Shown piece by piece: positions 16,025 to 24,268 of a stretch of DNA of 64,000 bases (position 1 is its first letter; the number at the start of each line of letters is the position of its first letter). Source of the stretch: an uncultured Cellulomonas sp. (lineage in GTDB: Bacteria; Actinomycetota; Actinomycetes; Actinomycetales; Cellulomonadaceae); NCBI RefSeq assembly GCF_947494015.1, contig NZ_CANLTL010000017.1, positions 31,687 to 95,686 on the forward strand. The letters are read 5' to 3'. A model generated the notes under the pieces. That model did not search any database. It was not told the DNA's origin and worked only from the letters and a program-made list of their open reading frames with translations. The translations under genes were made by a program, and so were the position numbers.

Positions 16025-17050
16025 GTGACGACCCCTCCGCCCTTCGACCCCGAGCTCGCGGTCGCCCTCGGCGCCCGCCCGGAGCTCGTCGTCACGTCGC
16101 TGGCCCCCGCCGACATCCCGGCGCTGCGCCGGCAGGCGGTCGAGCCGGACCGGGACGCGGTGACCCGGGGCGGCTGGTTCGCCGCCACGACGCACGCCGC
16201 ACCCGGGGCCCTCGGCGCCCCGGACGTCCCGGTGCTGATGCTCCGGCCGGCGACGGTCCGCACCCCGGTCCCGTGCCTGGTGCACCTGCACGGCGGCGGG
16301 CTGATCACCGGGGGCCGGTACGACGACGTCGGGCCGGTGGCCGAGCTCGCGGCCGCGGTGGGCTGCGCGGTGGCGTCGATCGAGTACCGGCTGGCGCCGG
16401 AGCACCCCTACCCGGCGGCCGTGGACGACGCCTTCGCTGCGCTGTCGTGGTTGGCAGCCGACGCCGTCCGGCTCGGGATCGACCCCGACCGCGTCGTGCT
16501 GCACGGGATCAGCGCGGGGGGCGGTCTCGCGGCCGCGACCGCGCTGCTCGCCCGCGACCGGGGCGGACCGCCGGTGCTCGGCCAGCTGCTGGTGTGCCCC
16601 ATGCTCGACGACCGGGACGGGTCCCCGTCGGCCCGGCAGATGGCGGGTCGTGGGGCGTGGGACCGCACCGCCAACGCCACGGCGTGGGGCGCCTACCTGG
16701 GCGACGTCGCGGGCGGCCCGGGGGTGCCCGCCTACGCCGCACCCGCGCGCGCCACGGACCTGTCCGGGCTGCCGCCGGCGTTCCTGGACGTCGGCTCGGC
16801 CGAGACGTTCCGCGACGAGGTGGTGCGGTACGCGGACCGGCTCTGGTCCGCCGGGGGAGACGCGGAGCTGCACGTGTGGCCCGGCGGCTTCCACGGGTTC
16901 GACCACTTCGCGCCCGAGGCCGCCGTCTCCCGGGACGCGCGCCACGCCCGGCGGCAGTGGCTCGCACGCCTGCTGGGGCGGGCCCCCGGCTCGCGGCCGG
17001 GGGCCGAGCCGGTGGGGGAGGCGGCCGGGCGGGTGGCCCGAGCCGGGTGA
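16025..17050 (+). CDS. HSL-type alpha/beta hydrolase at the end of the sugar import operon
   Basis: A 341-residue esterase of the hormone-sensitive-lipase group. The HGGG oxyanion motif (LVHLHGGGLITGG), YRLAPEHPYPAAVDDA, the nucleophile in HGISAGGG, and the catalytic D and H in DVGSAETFRDE and GGFHGFDHF are all visible. It is one base downstream of the second permease, so it is co-transcribed with the importer. A reasonable inference is that it removes acyl groups from the imported sugar after uptake. The C-terminal 30 residues are Gly/Arg-rich and probably disordered. GTG 16025 is the start. Confidence 0.88.
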   Translation: MTTPPPFDPELAVALGARPELVVTSLAPADIPALRRQAVEPDRDAVTRGGWFAATTHAAPGALGAPDVPVLMLRPATVRTPVPCLVHLHGGGLITGGRYDDVGPVAELAAAVGCAVASIEYRLAPEHPYPAAVDDAFAALSWLAADAVRLGIDPDRVVLHGISAGGGLAAATALLARDRGGPPVLGQLLVCPMLDDRDGSPSARQMAGRGAWDRTANATAWGAYLGDVAGGPGVPAYAAPARATDLSGLPPAFLDVGSAETFRDEVVRYADRLWSAGGDAELHVWPGGFHGFDHFAPEAAVSRDARHARRQWLARLLGRAPGSRPGAEPVGEAAGRVARAG

Positions 17051-17153
17051 CGCGGGGCGGCGCCGGGCGGCGTCGGGCGTCGGGCGGGGGCGGATGTCGG
17101 ACGCCCGGCGGGCGCGGACGGCTCGGCCGACGACGGGCGGGTCGTCGCGCCGG

Positions 17154-18089
17154 TCAGTCCCCGGCGCCGCCGCCGCCGCCGGTGCCGATCCCGAGCACCG
17201 GGGCCACGAGGTCCGCGGTCGGCACGGTGGCGGTGCGCCCGAGCCGGCGCGGCCCCCGCCGGGGCCCGGGGACGGTGTGCCCGCCGCCGTGCACGGTGAC
17301 CAGCACGACCGGCGGCCGCCCGTCCCGGGCGTAGGTCAGGGCCTCGGCCCGCAGCCCCCGGCCGGTCGCCCGCCGGGCCGGACCCGGCGGCGGCTCGACC
17401 GCCCCGGTGACCGGCGGCCCGGTGATGCCGTTGCGGCGCGCGAGGTAGGCCGCCGTGGCGGGCGCCGACGCCGACAGGCCGTCCACGTGGAACACCCGGC
17501 GGACCCACCACGGCACCCGGCCGCCGGCGTAGGGCACGACCCGGTCGGCGGTGCCGTGCACGAGCAGCACCGGGACCGGCCGGGTGGCCGGGCCGACGGG
17601 CAGCCCGAAGTCGTCCGGCGCCGGCATGGTCATCGCGACGACCGCGGCGCCGGCGAGGGGCGGGTGGTCGACGTGCAGCAGGCTCAGGGCCATGAGGCCG
17701 CCGTTGGAGAACCCGACGGCGTGGACGCGGTCGGGGTCGGTGCCGTGGGTGTCGGCCAGCCGGTCGACCACGGCCCGGACGAAGGCGACGTCGTCCACGC
17801 CGTCGCGTCGCGCCGGGAACCGGTTGCGGCGCCGGGCGTCGTTCCAGGCGCCCCGGTAGCCGTCGAGGTAGGCGACGACGGCGCCGTCCCGGGCGGCCAG
17901 CACGTCCAGCGCCGCGCCGGTGACGCGGCGCAGCCCGGCGCCGTCCTGCCGGGAGCCGTGCAGCACGAGCACCAGGTCCCGCCCGGGCGGCGCCTCGCGC
18001 GACCCGACGACGACGAGCGTCCGGTCGCGGTCCCCGGCGCGGACGCCGGCCCGGACCACCACCGGGCCGGCGGACCGGCGGGCCGTCAC
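17154..18089 (-). CDS. LpqC/PHB-depolymerase-like esterase
   Basis: A 311-residue alpha/beta hydrolase resembling actinobacterial LpqC and feruloyl/PHB-depolymerase-type esterases. It shows LVLVLHGSRQDGAGLRR, the nucleophile in HAVGFSNGGLMALSLL, VPVLLVHGTADRVVPY with the acid, and VTVHGGGHTVPGP with the histidine. No signal peptide is visible in this reading, unlike many LpqC proteins. The GTG at 18089 overlaps the mprF stop (GTGA), so the two are translated as a coupled pair. A glycine run closes the protein. Whether it acts on lipids or aminoacyl esters made by MprF is speculation. Confidence 0.8.
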   Translation of the reverse strand: MTARRSAGPVVVRAGVRAGDRDRTLVVVGSREAPPGRDLVLVLHGSRQDGAGLRRVTGAALDVLAARDGAVVAYLDGYRGAWNDARRRNRFPARRDGVDDVAFVRAVVDRLADTHGTDPDRVHAVGFSNGGLMALSLLHVDHPPLAGAAVVAMTMPAPDDFGLPVGPATRPVPVLLVHGTADRVVPYAGGRVPWWVRRVFHVDGLSASAPATAAYLARRNGITGPPVTGAVEPPPGPARRATGRGLRAEALTYARDGRPPVVLVTVHGGGHTVPGPRRGPRRLGRTATVPTADLVAPVLGIGTGGGGGAGD

Positions 18090-20818
18090 GCCGCCTGGTC
18101 CGCGGGGACCTCGGCGCCGGTCGCGGCCTCGCTCCGGGGAGCGGGCACGGTGCCCGCCCGCGTCCCCGGCAGGTTCGCCCACACCCGCCGTCGGGCCTGG
18201 GCCCCGGCCACCTGCCACAGCTGGCGCACCACGGCGGCGTCGGCGGTGCGCAGCCCGGCCGACACCCCGCGCATCCCGCCGCCGATGAGCGTCGCGACGT
18301 TGAGCATCGTGGTGGGGAACGCCAGCCCGGGCGGCGCGGCGACCCAGCGCTCCTCCCAGCGCGGGTGGAAGCACTCCTTGAAGTGCCGCACCCCGCGGAA
18401 GTTGTAGAAGGCGTCGCCGTGCGTGAAGACGAGCCGGCCGATGCGGTCCCAGAAGGGCGCCGTGGCGTCGGTGCACAGCCCGGACAGCGGCGCCATGCCG
18501 AGGCTGAAGGTCGCGTACCCGCGCTCCTTGGCCCACAGCATGACCTCGACGAACAGGTAGTTCATGACGTTGGGCACGTCCGTGCGCACCTGGCGCATGA
18601 GGTCGATCGCGACCTCACCCTCCCCGTCGCCGACCCACAGCGTCGCGAACGCGATGATCCGGCCCTCCAGGCGCACCACGGCCAGCGGGAACCGCACCAC
18701 GTAGTCCTCGTCGAACGGGCCGAGGGAGAACCGCTTCTCCGACGCGCGGCGGCCGGCCAGCCACTCCTGCGAGACGGCCCGCAGCTCGGGCAGCAGCGGG
18801 CGGACCGCCTCGGGCGGGAGGACCTCGACGCTGCAGCCGGCCCGCTCGTTGATGCTGCGCCAGCGCCGCATCTTCGCCCGGTCGCGGCCCTCGAGGCCGA
18901 AGGTGCCGAGGTCGATCAGGGCCTCCTCGCCGAGCTTGCTCAGGCCGAGCCCGAGCTCGCGGTAGGTGGGGACCAGGGCGTCGCCGACGCCGTAGAGCAC
19001 CGGCCGCCCGTCGTGCCTCTCGGCCCGCTCGACGAAGGCGGTCAGCAGCTCGCGGAACTGCGCGGGGTCGCCCACGGGGTCGCCCATGCTCACCCAGCTG
19101 CGGCCCTCCACCCCGTACATGAGGAACGCGTCCCCGCCCGCGCTGAACAGCAGGCGCTTGTCCCCGGTGAAGGCGAGGTGGGCCGTGGCGCGGCCGAACC
19201 GGCGGACGACGTCCTCGGCGCGGGCGAGGTCCCGCTCGTCGCCGGTGGCCGGCCCCGGCACCACGGGCGCCAGCAGCCGCGCGCCCGCGAGCAGGACGCC
19301 GGCCAGCCCGACCAGCGCGACGAGGCGGGCGGACACCGGGTGCGCGCCGTCGACCACGAGCCCCCACCAGGTCGAGCTGCCGTCGGCCGCCGCGTGCAGC
19401 GCGAGCCAGGCGACCGCCGTCGTGCCGGTGCCGGCGGCCACCGCGGACCAGGTCCAGCCGCGGGAGTGGTGGAAGACGTGGCTGCGGCGGTCGAACACGG
19501 GGGCCGCCGGGACCATGAGGGCCAGCAGGCCCAGGGACACCAGGCCGGTGATGCGGGCGTCCAGCAGCAGGCACAGCGCGGTCAGCAGCACCAGCACCAC
19601 CACGGTCCCCAGCCAGGCCTCGTGCAGGCGCCGGCGCAGACCCAGCGCGAGCAGCACGAGCCCCACGCCCAGCAGGCCCAGGGTCGGCCCGGAGTGGACG
19701 GGCAGCCGGTGCGTGAGGCCGGGGATCTCCCCGGTGACCACGAGCGCGGCGCCCGCACCGGCCACGACGACGGCGAGCACCCACGGGGTCAGCACGCCGG
19801 TGCGCTGCACGAGCTCGGACCGGGGAGACCCGGTGGTCGCGTCGCGCCCGCGGCGGGCCTCGAGGGTGACCAGCACGACCGCGGCGAGCAGCAGCGGCAG
19901 GACGTAGTAGACGAGGCGGAAGGCCACCAGCGCCGGCGCCAGCACCAGCGGGTCGATCGCGCCGGCCAGCAGCACGAGCAGGGCGGCCTCGAACACCCCG
20001 ATGCCGCCGGGGACGTTGCTGAGCAGGCCGAGCAGGGTGGCGAGGGCGAAGGCCGCGGTGAACGGCACGAAGGGGACGTCCCAGCCGACCGGGAGCAGGA
20101 ACCACAGCGCGGCGGCCATCGTCGCGACCTCGGCGGTGGACAGCAGCACCTGGGCGACGGCGAGCGGCCGCGTCGGCCGGTCGATCCGCCAGTCGCGCCA
20201 GTGCAGGGCACGCCCGCCGCGGCGGGCCCAGGCGACGTAGCCGACGACGGCCGCCAGCAGCCCGGCGCCGACGACGACGGCCGCGGCGGGCCCGATGCGC
20301 AGCGCGTCGGCGGCCCGCCCCGGCGCCGCGAGCAGGCCCACGGCGGACAGTGCCGCGAAGCCCAGACCGAGGGTCACCAGGTTGAACGCCACGATGCGGG
20401 TGATGGCGAACGCCGGCACCTGCCACGCGGAGTACACGCGGGCCCGCAGCATCGCCCCGACGACGGCGGAGGCCCCGGTCGAGTTGCCGAATGCGGTGGC
20501 CACGAACGACGCGGCCGCGTACCGCCGGTACGGCAGCCGGTGGTCGACGTACCGCAGCGCGAGGGCGTCGTACCCGGTCATCGCCCCGTACGACACCGCC
20601 GTCGCGACGACGGCCAGGGCCAGCGCCGGGGCGCCGATCCCGGCGACGTCGCCGGGCAGCTGCGACCACCGGTAGCCGTCGAGGGTCCGGTGCAGCTGCC
20701 CGATGGCCACGGCCAGCACACCGGTCACCAGCACCGGGGCGAGCGCTCGGCGCAGGGTGCGCCAGGTCGGGCCCCGTCGGGGGTGCGGGGGCGTCAGGGG
20801 TGCGGTGGTCGTCTCCAT
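18086..20818 (-). CDS. mprF: MprF-like bifunctional phosphatidylglycerol lysyltransferase/flippase
   Basis: A 910-residue membrane protein. The N-terminal two thirds hold about 14 hydrophobic segments of the UPF0104 flippase type (for example GNSTGASAVVGAMLRARVYS and LGLLSNVPGGIGVFEAALL). The C-terminal third (about 555-880) is the DUF2156 GNAT-like aminoacyl transferase, with AFTGDKRLLFS, VSMGDPVGD, ATLWVGDGEGEVAIDLMR and HGDAFYNFRGVRHFKECF. It would transfer lysine (or alanine) from tRNA to phosphatidylglycerol and flip it outward, lowering surface charge and giving resistance to cationic peptides. ATG 20818 was used; another in-frame ATG lies at 20875 and neither has a good ribosome site. 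Confidence 0.9.
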   Translation of the reverse strand: METTTAPLTPPHPRRGPTWRTLRRALAPVLVTGVLAVAIGQLHRTLDGYRWSQLPGDVAGIGAPALALAVVATAVSYGAMTGYDALALRYVDHRLPYRRYAAASFVATAFGNSTGASAVVGAMLRARVYSAWQVPAFAITRIVAFNLVTLGLGFAALSAVGLLAAPGRAADALRIGPAAAVVVGAGLLAAVVGYVAWARRGGRALHWRDWRIDRPTRPLAVAQVLLSTAEVATMAAALWFLLPVGWDVPFVPFTAAFALATLLGLLSNVPGGIGVFEAALLVLLAGAIDPLVLAPALVAFRLVYYVLPLLLAAVVLVTLEARRGRDATTGSPRSELVQRTGVLTPWVLAVVVAGAGAALVVTGEIPGLTHRLPVHSGPTLGLLGVGLVLLALGLRRRLHEAWLGTVVVLVLLTALCLLLDARITGLVSLGLLALMVPAAPVFDRRSHVFHHSRGWTWSAVAAGTGTTAVAWLALHAAADGSSTWWGLVVDGAHPVSARLVALVGLAGVLLAGARLLAPVVPGPATGDERDLARAEDVVRRFGRATAHLAFTGDKRLLFSAGGDAFLMYGVEGRSWVSMGDPVGDPAQFRELLTAFVERAERHDGRPVLYGVGDALVPTYRELGLGLSKLGEEALIDLGTFGLEGRDRAKMRRWRSINERAGCSVEVLPPEAVRPLLPELRAVSQEWLAGRRASEKRFSLGPFDEDYVVRFPLAVVRLEGRIIAFATLWVGDGEGEVAIDLMRQVRTDVPNVMNYLFVEVMLWAKERGYATFSLGMAPLSGLCTDATAPFWDRIGRLVFTHGDAFYNFRGVRHFKECFHPRWEERWVAAPPGLAFPTTMLNVATLIGGGMRGVSAGLRTADAAVVRQLWQVAGAQARRRVWANLPGTRAGTVPAPRSEAATGAEVPADQAA

Positions 20819-20935
20819 GGCACGGTACGGATCGTCCGCAGCCGCGCCGTCGTGAACGAACCGGGCGGCGGACATGGGTCGGTGCAGATGACGGCCCGCT
20901 GCGTGCGGTCGTCCATGCTGCGCCCGGCCGGACCG

Positions 20936-22459
20936 TCAGGCCGCCGGGACGTCGGTCGACGTGGGGGACGCCGGCCTGCGGACGAGCAGGACGGCGGGGA
21001 ACAGGGTCAGCGAGAGGATCGCGGCGGCCAGGAACGCCGTCCGGACGCCGGCGATCGTGCCCTCGGCCCCGGCGGTGTCGCCGCCGGCCGCTGTGGCGGC
21101 GACGGCGACCACGGTGATGAACACCGCCGTGCCGGCCGCGGCCGCGACCTGCTGGAACGAGCCCAGGACGGCGCTGCCGTGCGAGTAGAGGCGAGGCGGG
21201 AGTGACCCGAGGCCCGCCGTCATCAAGGGCGTGAAGGTGGCGGCGAGGCCGACCATGAGCGCGATGTTGGTGCCCACCAGCAGGGCCGCCGTCGTGGTCG
21301 CGCTCACCGTGGTCAGGACCCACAGGGCGCCGCTGATCAGGACGGCGCCGGGCACCAGGAGCACGCGCGGACCGCGGGCGTCGTAGACGCGACCCACGAA
21401 CGGGCTGGCGAGTCCCATCATCAGGCCACCGGGCAAGGTGATGAGCCCCGCCTGCAACGGGTCCAGCCCGAGCCCGCGCTGGGCGAACAACGGCAGGAGG
21501 ATGAACGCGCCGAACATGGTTGCGGTCGCGAGCACCATCGCGCCCATGGAGACCGAGAAGATCGACGACCGGAAGACCCGCAGGTCGAGCAGGGCGCGGT
21601 CGTCGCGCTGCAGGACGATCTGGCGGAGCAGGAAGAGCAGCAGGAACAGGCCACCGACGGCGAACAGCACCCCGACCGGGATGGCCGCCTCGCCCTCGGC
21701 TGCCTCGCCGATGCTCGCCATCCCGTAGACGAGGCCGCCGAAGCCGAGCGCGGCGAGCGGGACGGACAGCAGGTCCACGCGGGCACGGGTGGTGGCAGCG
21801 ACGGTGACCAGCCACCGCGCCCCCACCACGAGCGTGGTCAGGGCGATCGGCAGCACGACGAGGAAGATGCCCCGCCACCCGAAACGGCCCAGGACGTACC
21901 CCGAGAGGGTGGGGCCGAGGGCCGGGGCGACCGAGATGACGATCGAGATGTTGCCCATCATCAGGCCCCGTCGCGCCGCCGGCACGAGGGTCATCACGGT
22001 CGTCATCAGCAGCGGCATCATGATCGCCGTGCCCGACGCCTGGACGATGCGCGCACCGAGCAGCACGGCGAAGGACGGAGCGAGCGCTGCCGCGAGCGTC
22101 CCGGCGCTGAACACGCTCATCGCGAGCACGAACAGCGCGCGGGTGGGCACGCGCTGGATGAGGAACCCCGTGAGCGGGATCACCACGGCCATGGTCAGCA
22201 TGTAGGCGGTCGTGAGCCACTGACCGACGCTGAGGGCGACCCCCAGGTCGTCCTGCAGCACCGGCAGCGCCACGCTCATGACGGTCTCGTTGAGGATGAC
22301 GGTGAACGCGGCCACCATGAGCACGCCGATCACGCGACGGTGCCCGGGCGAGAGCCGGTCCGGGGCAGCGGGGGGCGGGTGACCGGCCGGGTCGGGCAGC
22401 TCGGTGACGTCGCGCAGGACGTCGGACCGCCCGGTGTCGGAGTCGGTACGGCTGGTCAC
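20936..22459 (-). CDS. MFS drug exporter, DHA2 (14-helix, EmrB/QacA) type
   Basis: A 507-residue multidrug transporter. Fourteen hydrophobic segments follow a 40-residue Asp/Pro-rich cytoplasmic tail. Family signs include AFTVILNETVMSVALPVLQDDLGV, QWLTTAYMLTMAVVIPLTGFL, GRIVQASGTAIMMPLLMTTV-like motif C context (ALGPTLSGYVLGRFGWRGIF), and VYDARGPR. GTG 22459 follows GAAGGG at good spacing; a long open frame upstream belongs to no gene. It faces the same way as mprF with 117 bases between, so a separate promoter is likely. Substrates are unknown. Confidence 0.9.
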   Translation of the reverse strand: MTSRTDSDTGRSDVLRDVTELPDPAGHPPPAAPDRLSPGHRRVIGVLMVAAFTVILNETVMSVALPVLQDDLGVALSVGQWLTTAYMLTMAVVIPLTGFLIQRVPTRALFVLAMSVFSAGTLAAALAPSFAVLLGARIVQASGTAIMMPLLMTTVMTLVPAARRGLMMGNISIVISVAPALGPTLSGYVLGRFGWRGIFLVVLPIALTTLVVGARWLVTVAATTRARVDLLSVPLAALGFGGLVYGMASIGEAAEGEAAIPVGVLFAVGGLFLLLFLLRQIVLQRDDRALLDLRVFRSSIFSVSMGAMVLATATMFGAFILLPLFAQRGLGLDPLQAGLITLPGGLMMGLASPFVGRVYDARGPRVLLVPGAVLISGALWVLTTVSATTTAALLVGTNIALMVGLAATFTPLMTAGLGSLPPRLYSHGSAVLGSFQQVAAAAGTAVFITVVAVAATAAGGDTAGAEGTIAGVRTAFLAAAILSLTLFPAVLLVRRPASPTSTDVPAA

Positions 22460-22674
22460 GTGGTGCCCTTCTCGGCCGGTCGCTGCTGCACGTCGGGAGC
22501 AGTCGCTGCGACGTCGACCGGCTGAGCAGTGTAGGGCCCGGGACGGGGGCTCCACGTGTCCCGGCCGCCGGCCGAGCTCGGCGCCGCGCCCGGGACCGGC
22601 GGCAGCCGGTCGCGGTGGTGGACGGGAGCGGGCCGGTGCGTTCCGGCGACGGGTGACGTCTCGCCCGGCACGCC

Positions 22675-24027
22675 TCACCGGCTGCTGCTCAGCCGCCGCC
22701 GGAACATCTGCGCCGGGCTGAAGGCGAGGGTGCCGGTGCTCGGCTGGAACTTCGCCGAGCCGACGGCCTGCTCGACGCCCGCCGCGACCACCTCCCCGGA
22801 CGACAGCTCCAGCGCGAGGAAGCTCACCTGGAGACCACCGGTCCACACCACCTCGGTGCTGCGGCCGCTGGGTGTGCCGGCCGACGAGCCGGCGTGGTCG
22901 ATCGACACGAACAGCACGTGCGAGACGCCGCCGGTCACCGCCTTCTCCCGCAGCAGCGCGGCCACCAGGGGAGGCATCGCGCCGTCGGCGGAGGTGGTGA
23001 GCTGGGTGACGACCGTGTCGGTCGCCGTCAGGGCCGCCTCGACGACGGACAGCGCGGCCGCCGGTCGACCGTGGGTGGCCCCGCCGAGGGCCAGTGCCGC
23101 CCGGGCGTCGTCGATCCGCGTCCGCAGCTCGTCCTGCTCCTTGCCCTCCGCGGCGAGCTCGCGGTCGGCGGTGAGCAGGCGGTCGAGCTCCGCCTGCGCG
23201 CGGGCGACGGCCGCACCCAGGGTCGCGACCCGGCCGCGCAGCGCGACGGCGTCGGCCGACAGCTGCACGGCCTGCGTCCGGCACGCGGCGAGCCGCTCCA
23301 GCAGCGGTGAGTCGGGGTCCATGCCGAACCCGTCGACCCGGACCGGGACCTGGCGCGCGCGCAGGGTGCGCGCGACCTCCGCGACCAGCGGGGTGCCCTG
23401 GGCGGTCATCACCCGGCCCGTGAAGGAGTACGACGTCCGGAACATGCCCACGACGTCCGACACCGCGCCCATCAGCGCCGGCGCGGCCCCGACCAGGGAC
23501 ACCGCGGCCGTGGCCGCGGGCAGCAGCGCACCAGCCGCGGCGGCCAGGCCCGCGGTGGTCACGCCCAGCATGCGCATCGACGCGGCGCCGCCGACGACGT
23601 CGCCCCCCTCGGCGCCCGCGCGGCCGCCGGGAGACGGCGGTGCCGCGTCCCGGGCCGCCGCCTCGTCCTCGGCCGTCAGCACCGACCGAGCCGTCGTGAG
23701 CGTCGTCTCCAGCGCCGCGATCTGCGCCTCGGCGCCGGTGTAGCCCCAGCACGAGTGCAGGTACGCGCGGTCCTCGACCACCAGGACGGACCCGGGCCTG
23801 AGGTCCGCGACCCGGTCGACCACGGGCCCGACGACCTCGTCGAGCAGCGACAGGGCGATGAGGTCCTCCAGGCGCCCGTGCGCGTCGCCGTCGGCCGCCA
23901 CGGACCCCGAGGCGGGCTTGGACTCGCTCTCCGGCAGCGCGCCGAGCGCTGCGATGAACGCCTCCAGCGGTGTGGCCTTGGTGGTGGTCGCCGCACCGTT
24001 CGACGACGCCGTGCCGTCCTGTGTCAT
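22675..24027 (-). CDS. unknown 450-residue protein with hydrophobic centre and coiled coil
   Basis: I do not recognise this family. The N-terminal 90 residues are soluble, with LEDLIALSLLDEVVGPVVDRV and LRPGSVLVVEDRAYLHSCW. A long hydrophobic Gly/Ala stretch (about 150-195) could form two membrane helices. Then comes a coiled coil (about 245-300) rich in Leu, Arg and Glu, and a beta-rich C-terminal domain (HVLFVSIDHAGSS to the end). ATG 24027 follows AGGAGAGG. Base use is the same as in neighbours, so it looks resident. Divergent from the KefC gene by 241 bases; no operon partner. Confidence 0.65.
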   Translation of the reverse strand: MTQDGTASSNGAATTTKATPLEAFIAALGALPESESKPASGSVAADGDAHGRLEDLIALSLLDEVVGPVVDRVADLRPGSVLVVEDRAYLHSCWGYTGAEAQIAALETTLTTARSVLTAEDEAAARDAAPPSPGGRAGAEGGDVVGGAASMRMLGVTTAGLAAAAGALLPAATAAVSLVGAAPALMGAVSDVVGMFRTSYSFTGRVMTAQGTPLVAEVARTLRARQVPVRVDGFGMDPDSPLLERLAACRTQAVQLSADAVALRGRVATLGAAVARAQAELDRLLTADRELAAEGKEQDELRTRIDDARAALALGGATHGRPAAALSVVEAALTATDTVVTQLTTSADGAMPPLVAALLREKAVTGGVSHVLFVSIDHAGSSAGTPSGRSTEVVWTGGLQVSFLALELSSGEVVAAGVEQAVGSAKFQPSTGTLAFSPAQMFRRRLSSSR

Positions 24028-24268
24028 GTCACTGTCCCTCTCCTGCGCGAACCAGCGGGTCTCGGCGACGCGGCGTGGGTGGCCCCGCCGACGGCGAGGG
24101 CACCTGCCTGCGTGTGGAGGCCCGCACGGCGGGCCTCGATGGGTCGTGGCGTCCGGGGCGTCGTCGCCCCACGGAGCAGGTCAGGTGTCCCACCGGTGAT
24201 CGACCGCCGTCAAGGGGCGAGGGCGGCGTCGCGCACGCCACAATGGCCGCACCACCGGGGGAGGGCGC

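Noticed and set aside
18365..21205. Very long open frame (over 900 codons) antisense to mprF and the MFS gene
   Set aside because: Low-complexity Arg/Gly/Gln/His protein without ribosome site; a standard artefact of GC-rich genes on the other strand.
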